Shown in pieces: positions 4,809 through 6,814 of a stretch of 6,814 nucleotides of DNA. This stretch comes from Caulobacteraceae bacterium. Lineage in GTDB: Bacteria; Pseudomonadota; Alphaproteobacteria; Caulobacterales; Caulobacteraceae. The stretch covers positions 1-6,814 of the forward strand of contig SDZP01000189.1 in assembly GCA_004144935.1 (NCBI GenBank). The letters run 5' to 3'. The number at the start of each line of letters is the position of its first letter. The stretch's first letter is position 1. Position numbers and translations under genes: made by a program. Under the pieces are notes generated by a model. That model made no database searches, was not told the origin of the DNA, and saw only the letters and a list, made by a program, of their open reading frames with translations.

Positions 4809-6116
4809 ATGCGCTTTCTGCGCCTGCTGTACGTCCAGGTCCTGCTGGCCATCGCCGCCGGCATCGCGCTGGGCGCCCTCGCGCCGGGGCTGGGGACCGA
4901 GCTGAAGCCACTGGCCGACGCCTTCATCAAGCTGATCAAGCTGATCATCGCCCCGGTCATCTTCTGCACCGTCGCCGCCGGCATCGGCCATATGAGCGAC
5001 ATGGCCAAGTTCGGCCGGGTCGGCGCCAGGACGCTGCTCTATTTCGTGGTCGTCTCCAGCTTTGCCCTGGTCGTCGGCCTGGTGGTCGGGCTGATCGTCC
5101 AGCCGGGCGTCGGCATGAACATCGATCCGGCCGCCATCGACCCGGCCAGCAGCGCCGCCAAGGCGGTCGCCGGCTACGCCGACAAGGCCGCCCAGCAGCC
5201 GGGCCTGGCCCAGTACCTGCTGCATCTGATCCCGGATACCTTTTTCGGGGCCTTCGCCGACGGGGCCATCCTGCCGGTGCTGGTCATCGCCGTCCTCACC
5301 GGCTTCGCCTGCGCCCGGCTGGGCGAGTTCGGCGACAGGGTCTCCGGCGTGCTGGAGGACATCGCCAAGGTCTTCTTCTCGATCATCCACATTGTCGTGC
5401 GCTTCGCGCCGATCGGCGCCTTCGGGGCCATGGCCTACACCATCGGCGAGCATGGCCTCGGCAGCCTGGTGCAGCTGGGCAAGCTGATCCTGACCTTCTA
5501 CGCCACCTCCCTGCTGTTCGTGCTGGTGGTGCTGGGGGCCATCTCGGCCTGGGCCGGCTTCTCGATCTTCAAGTTCCTGCGCTACATCCGCGAGGAGTTG
5601 CTGATCGTGCTGGGCACCTCCAGTTCGGAATCGGTGCTGCCGCAGATTATGGAAAAGCTGCAGCGGCTGGGCGCCTCCAGGTCGGTGACCGGCCTGGTCA
5701 TCCCGACCGGCTACAGCTTCAACCTGGACGGCACCAACATCTACATGACCCTGGCCATCCTGTTCCTGGCCCAGGCGACCAACACCCATCTCGACGGCTG
5801 GCAGCTGGCTACCCTGCTGGGCGTGGCTGTGCTGACCTCCAAGGGCGCGGCCGGCATCACGGGGGCCGGTTTCATCGCCCTGGCCGCCACCATCGCCGAG
5901 GTCGACACCATCCCGCTGGTCGCCCTGGCGGTGATCTTCGGCATCGACCGTTTCATGAGCGAGTGCCGGGCCCTGACCAACCTGGTCGGCAACGGCGTCG
6001 CCACCCTCGTCATCGCCCGCTGGGAGGGCGAGCTCGATGTCGCCCACCTGCGGGCCGAACTGGACCGCGGCCCGATCCCGGCCGCGGAGGAATCCTTGCT
6101 GGAGCCGGCCCCGTGA
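4809..6116 (+). CDS. dctA: C4-dicarboxylate transporter DctA (dicarboxylate/amino acid:cation symporter)
   Basis: A 435-residue inner-membrane symporter of the DAACS family, which imports succinate, fumarate and malate (sometimes glutamate or aspartate) with protons or sodium. Length is normal for DctA. Family landmarks are all present: the first helix after MRFLRLLYVQVLLAI, the serine-rich hairpin LGTSSSESVLP (268-278), GYSFNLDGTNIYM (301-313), TSKGAAGITGAGF (343-355) and DRFMSECRALTNLVGNGVAT (380-399), which carry the substrate and cation sites. The charged C-terminal tail (about 405-435) is cytoplasmic. The ATG at 4809 follows a very strong ribosome-binding site, GGGGAGGGG; an in-frame GTG at 4749 falls inside the -10-like TATAGT and is rejected. 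In many bacteria dctA is driven by sigma-54 with DctB/DctD, but I see no such gene or a correctly spaced sigma-54 site here. Its stop overlaps the next gene as GTGA. Confidence 0.93.
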   Translation: MRFLRLLYVQVLLAIAAGIALGALAPGLGTELKPLADAFIKLIKLIIAPVIFCTVAAGIGHMSDMAKFGRVGARTLLYFVVVSSFALVVGLVVGLIVQPGVGMNIDPAAIDPASSAAKAVAGYADKAAQQPGLAQYLLHLIPDTFFGAFADGAILPVLVIAVLTGFACARLGEFGDRVSGVLEDIAKVFFSIIHIVVRFAPIGAFGAMAYTIGEHGLGSLVQLGKLILTFYATSLLFVLVVLGAISAWAGFSIFKFLRYIREELLIVLGTSSSESVLPQIMEKLQRLGASRSVTGLVIPTGYSFNLDGTNIYMTLAILFLAQATNTHLDGWQLATLLGVAVLTSKGAAGITGAGFIALAATIAEVDTIPLVALAVIFGIDRFMSECRALTNLVGNGVATLVIARWEGELDVAHLRAELDRGPIPAAEESLLEPAP

Positions 6117-6814
6117 TCCGTGTCGTCGCTGCCCTTCTCGCCGCCCTCTGCCTGACCGCCCCGCTGGCCGCCTGCGGCGACGCGGCCCGGCTGGACGCCC
6201 TGGCCAGCCAGGGCAAGGCCCGGGTTGTCGAGGTCGTGACCGGCGACATGGTCCGGCTGTCGGACGGCAGCGACCTCAAGCTGGCCGGGATCACCGCCCC
6301 GCGCCTGGACGCCCCCTATGGCGAGGCCTCCCGCGAGATGCTGGCGAAGATGGTGCTCGGCCAGGACGTCGAACTGCTGTCGGCCGGCGCCGCCCGCGAC
6401 CCGTTCGGCCGCAAGCTGGCGCAGCTGCGCCTCGCCAAGGGCCGCCGCTGGGTGCAGGGCCGGCTGCTTCGCGAGGGGGCTGTGCGGGTGCGCACCTTCC
6501 CCGAAAGCCGGGCCCTGGCCCACGAGATGCTCCGCCGCGAGGGGGAGGGGCGCAATGCGCGGCGAGGCCTCTGGGCCCTGCCGGCCTACCGGGTGAAGAT
6601 CGCCGGCGAGGCGGCCGTGGCTCCCCCCGGCTTCAGGATCGTCGAGGCCCAGGTCGCCCAGCTGCGCACCGGCAGCGACAGCCGCCTGCTCGAGCTGGGC
6701 CACGGCTTCTCGGCCGTCATCCCGGCCCGCGCCATCCAGGACTTCGACAGCACCGGCCGCTCGCCCGCCTCGCTGGAGGGGCGGCTGGTGCGGTTGCGGG
6801 GTTATGTGCGGGAC
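6113..6814 (+). CDS. Thermonuclease (SNase)-fold lipoprotein with substituted catalytic residues, partial at window end
   Basis: The frame is open from a GTG at 6113 to the window edge (234 codons, C-terminus missing). Residues 1-21 are a lipoprotein signal peptide with lipobox L18-A-A-C21. Residues about 35-157 match the staphylococcal-nuclease fold: VVEVVTGDMVRL, LKLAGITAPR, YGEASREML, RDPFGRKLAQL and NARRGLWALP. By alignment to staphylococcal nuclease, Arg35 is K56, Asp40 is T61, Glu43 is R64 and Asp19 is T43. Only the Asp21 (D45) and Arg87 (R100) equivalents remain, so nuclease activity is doubtful. Residues about 173-234 (GFRIVEAQVAQL...LVRLRGYVRD) look like the start of a second OB-type barrel. 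GTG is chosen because it overlaps the dctA stop as GTGA and has GGAG 8 bases upstream. The protein is probably membrane-anchored and facing the periplasm; its function is unknown, perhaps binding rather than cutting nucleic acid. Confidence 0.82.
   Translation, partial: MIRVVAALLAALCLTAPLAACGDAARLDALASQGKARVVEVVTGDMVRLSDGSDLKLAGITAPRLDAPYGEASREMLAKMVLGQDVELLSAGAARDPFGRKLAQLRLAKGRRWVQGRLLREGAVRVRTFPESRALAHEMLRREGEGRNARRGLWALPAYRVKIAGEAAVAPPGFRIVEAQVAQLRTGSDSRLLELGHGFSAVIPARAIQDFDSTGRSPASLEGRLVRLRGYVRD

Noticed and set aside
4689..6047. Long minus-strand open frame (452 codons) opposite dctA, and another at 5741-6703
   Set aside because: The translations are low-complexity Asp/Gly/Gln/His-rich, typical of the reverse frame of hydrophobic GC-rich membrane genes. 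The sense strand encodes clear DctA and SNase-fold proteins.

Overview
The window is a strongly GC-rich piece of bacterial chromosome. The codon usage, short intergenic gaps and gene types suggest an alphaproteobacterium, most like the Caulobacterales (Caulobacter, Phenylobacterium, Brevundimonas). This placement is an impression from the protein sequences; no database was searched. The window looks like ordinary core or near-core chromosome: no integrase, transposase, CRISPR array or phage gene is visible.

Layout, left to right. Bases 1-253 hold no supportable gene. They are dominated by a 181-bp inverted-repeat element (48-228), each arm of which carries its own small hairpin (REPIN- or MITE-like). 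Bases 254-2575 are a tight three-gene operon on the minus strand. Its order of transcription is a secreted beta-rich protein of unknown function, a four-helix cytochrome b membrane subunit, and a Tat-exported sulfite-oxidase-family molybdopterin oxidoreductase that also carries a lipobox. The last two overlap by ATGA. Together they look like a quinone-linked periplasmic redox enzyme of unknown substrate.

A 109-bp divergent intergenic region (2576-2684) separates this operon from a plus-strand glutathione S-transferase. It contains three phased TGCGCA boxes and an interlocking inverted repeat, a good candidate for a shared operator. After the transferase comes a 147-bp gap with a strong stem-loop, then a stand-alone CheY-like receiver domain (3480-3869). 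Its stop codon overlaps the stop of a convergent DUF488 gene (3866-4300, minus). Upstream of DUF488 on the same strand is tRNA-Arg(CCU) (4347-4423).

A 385-bp gene-free region (4424-4808) holds a candidate promoter for the tRNA, a perfect 14-bp palindrome and a tandem direct repeat. It also has a 5'-leader hairpin ahead of dctA, a C4-dicarboxylate symporter gene (4809-6116). dctA is translationally coupled through GTGA to an SNase-like lipoprotein gene that runs off the right edge (6113-6814). Several catalytic positions of that nuclease fold are substituted.

No dramatic new system is evident. The items most worth following are the cytochrome b / Tat-lipoprotein molybdoenzyme operon with its unknown secreted partner, the phased operator in front of it, the degenerate nuclease-fold lipoprotein coupled to dctA, and the structured repeat element at the left edge.
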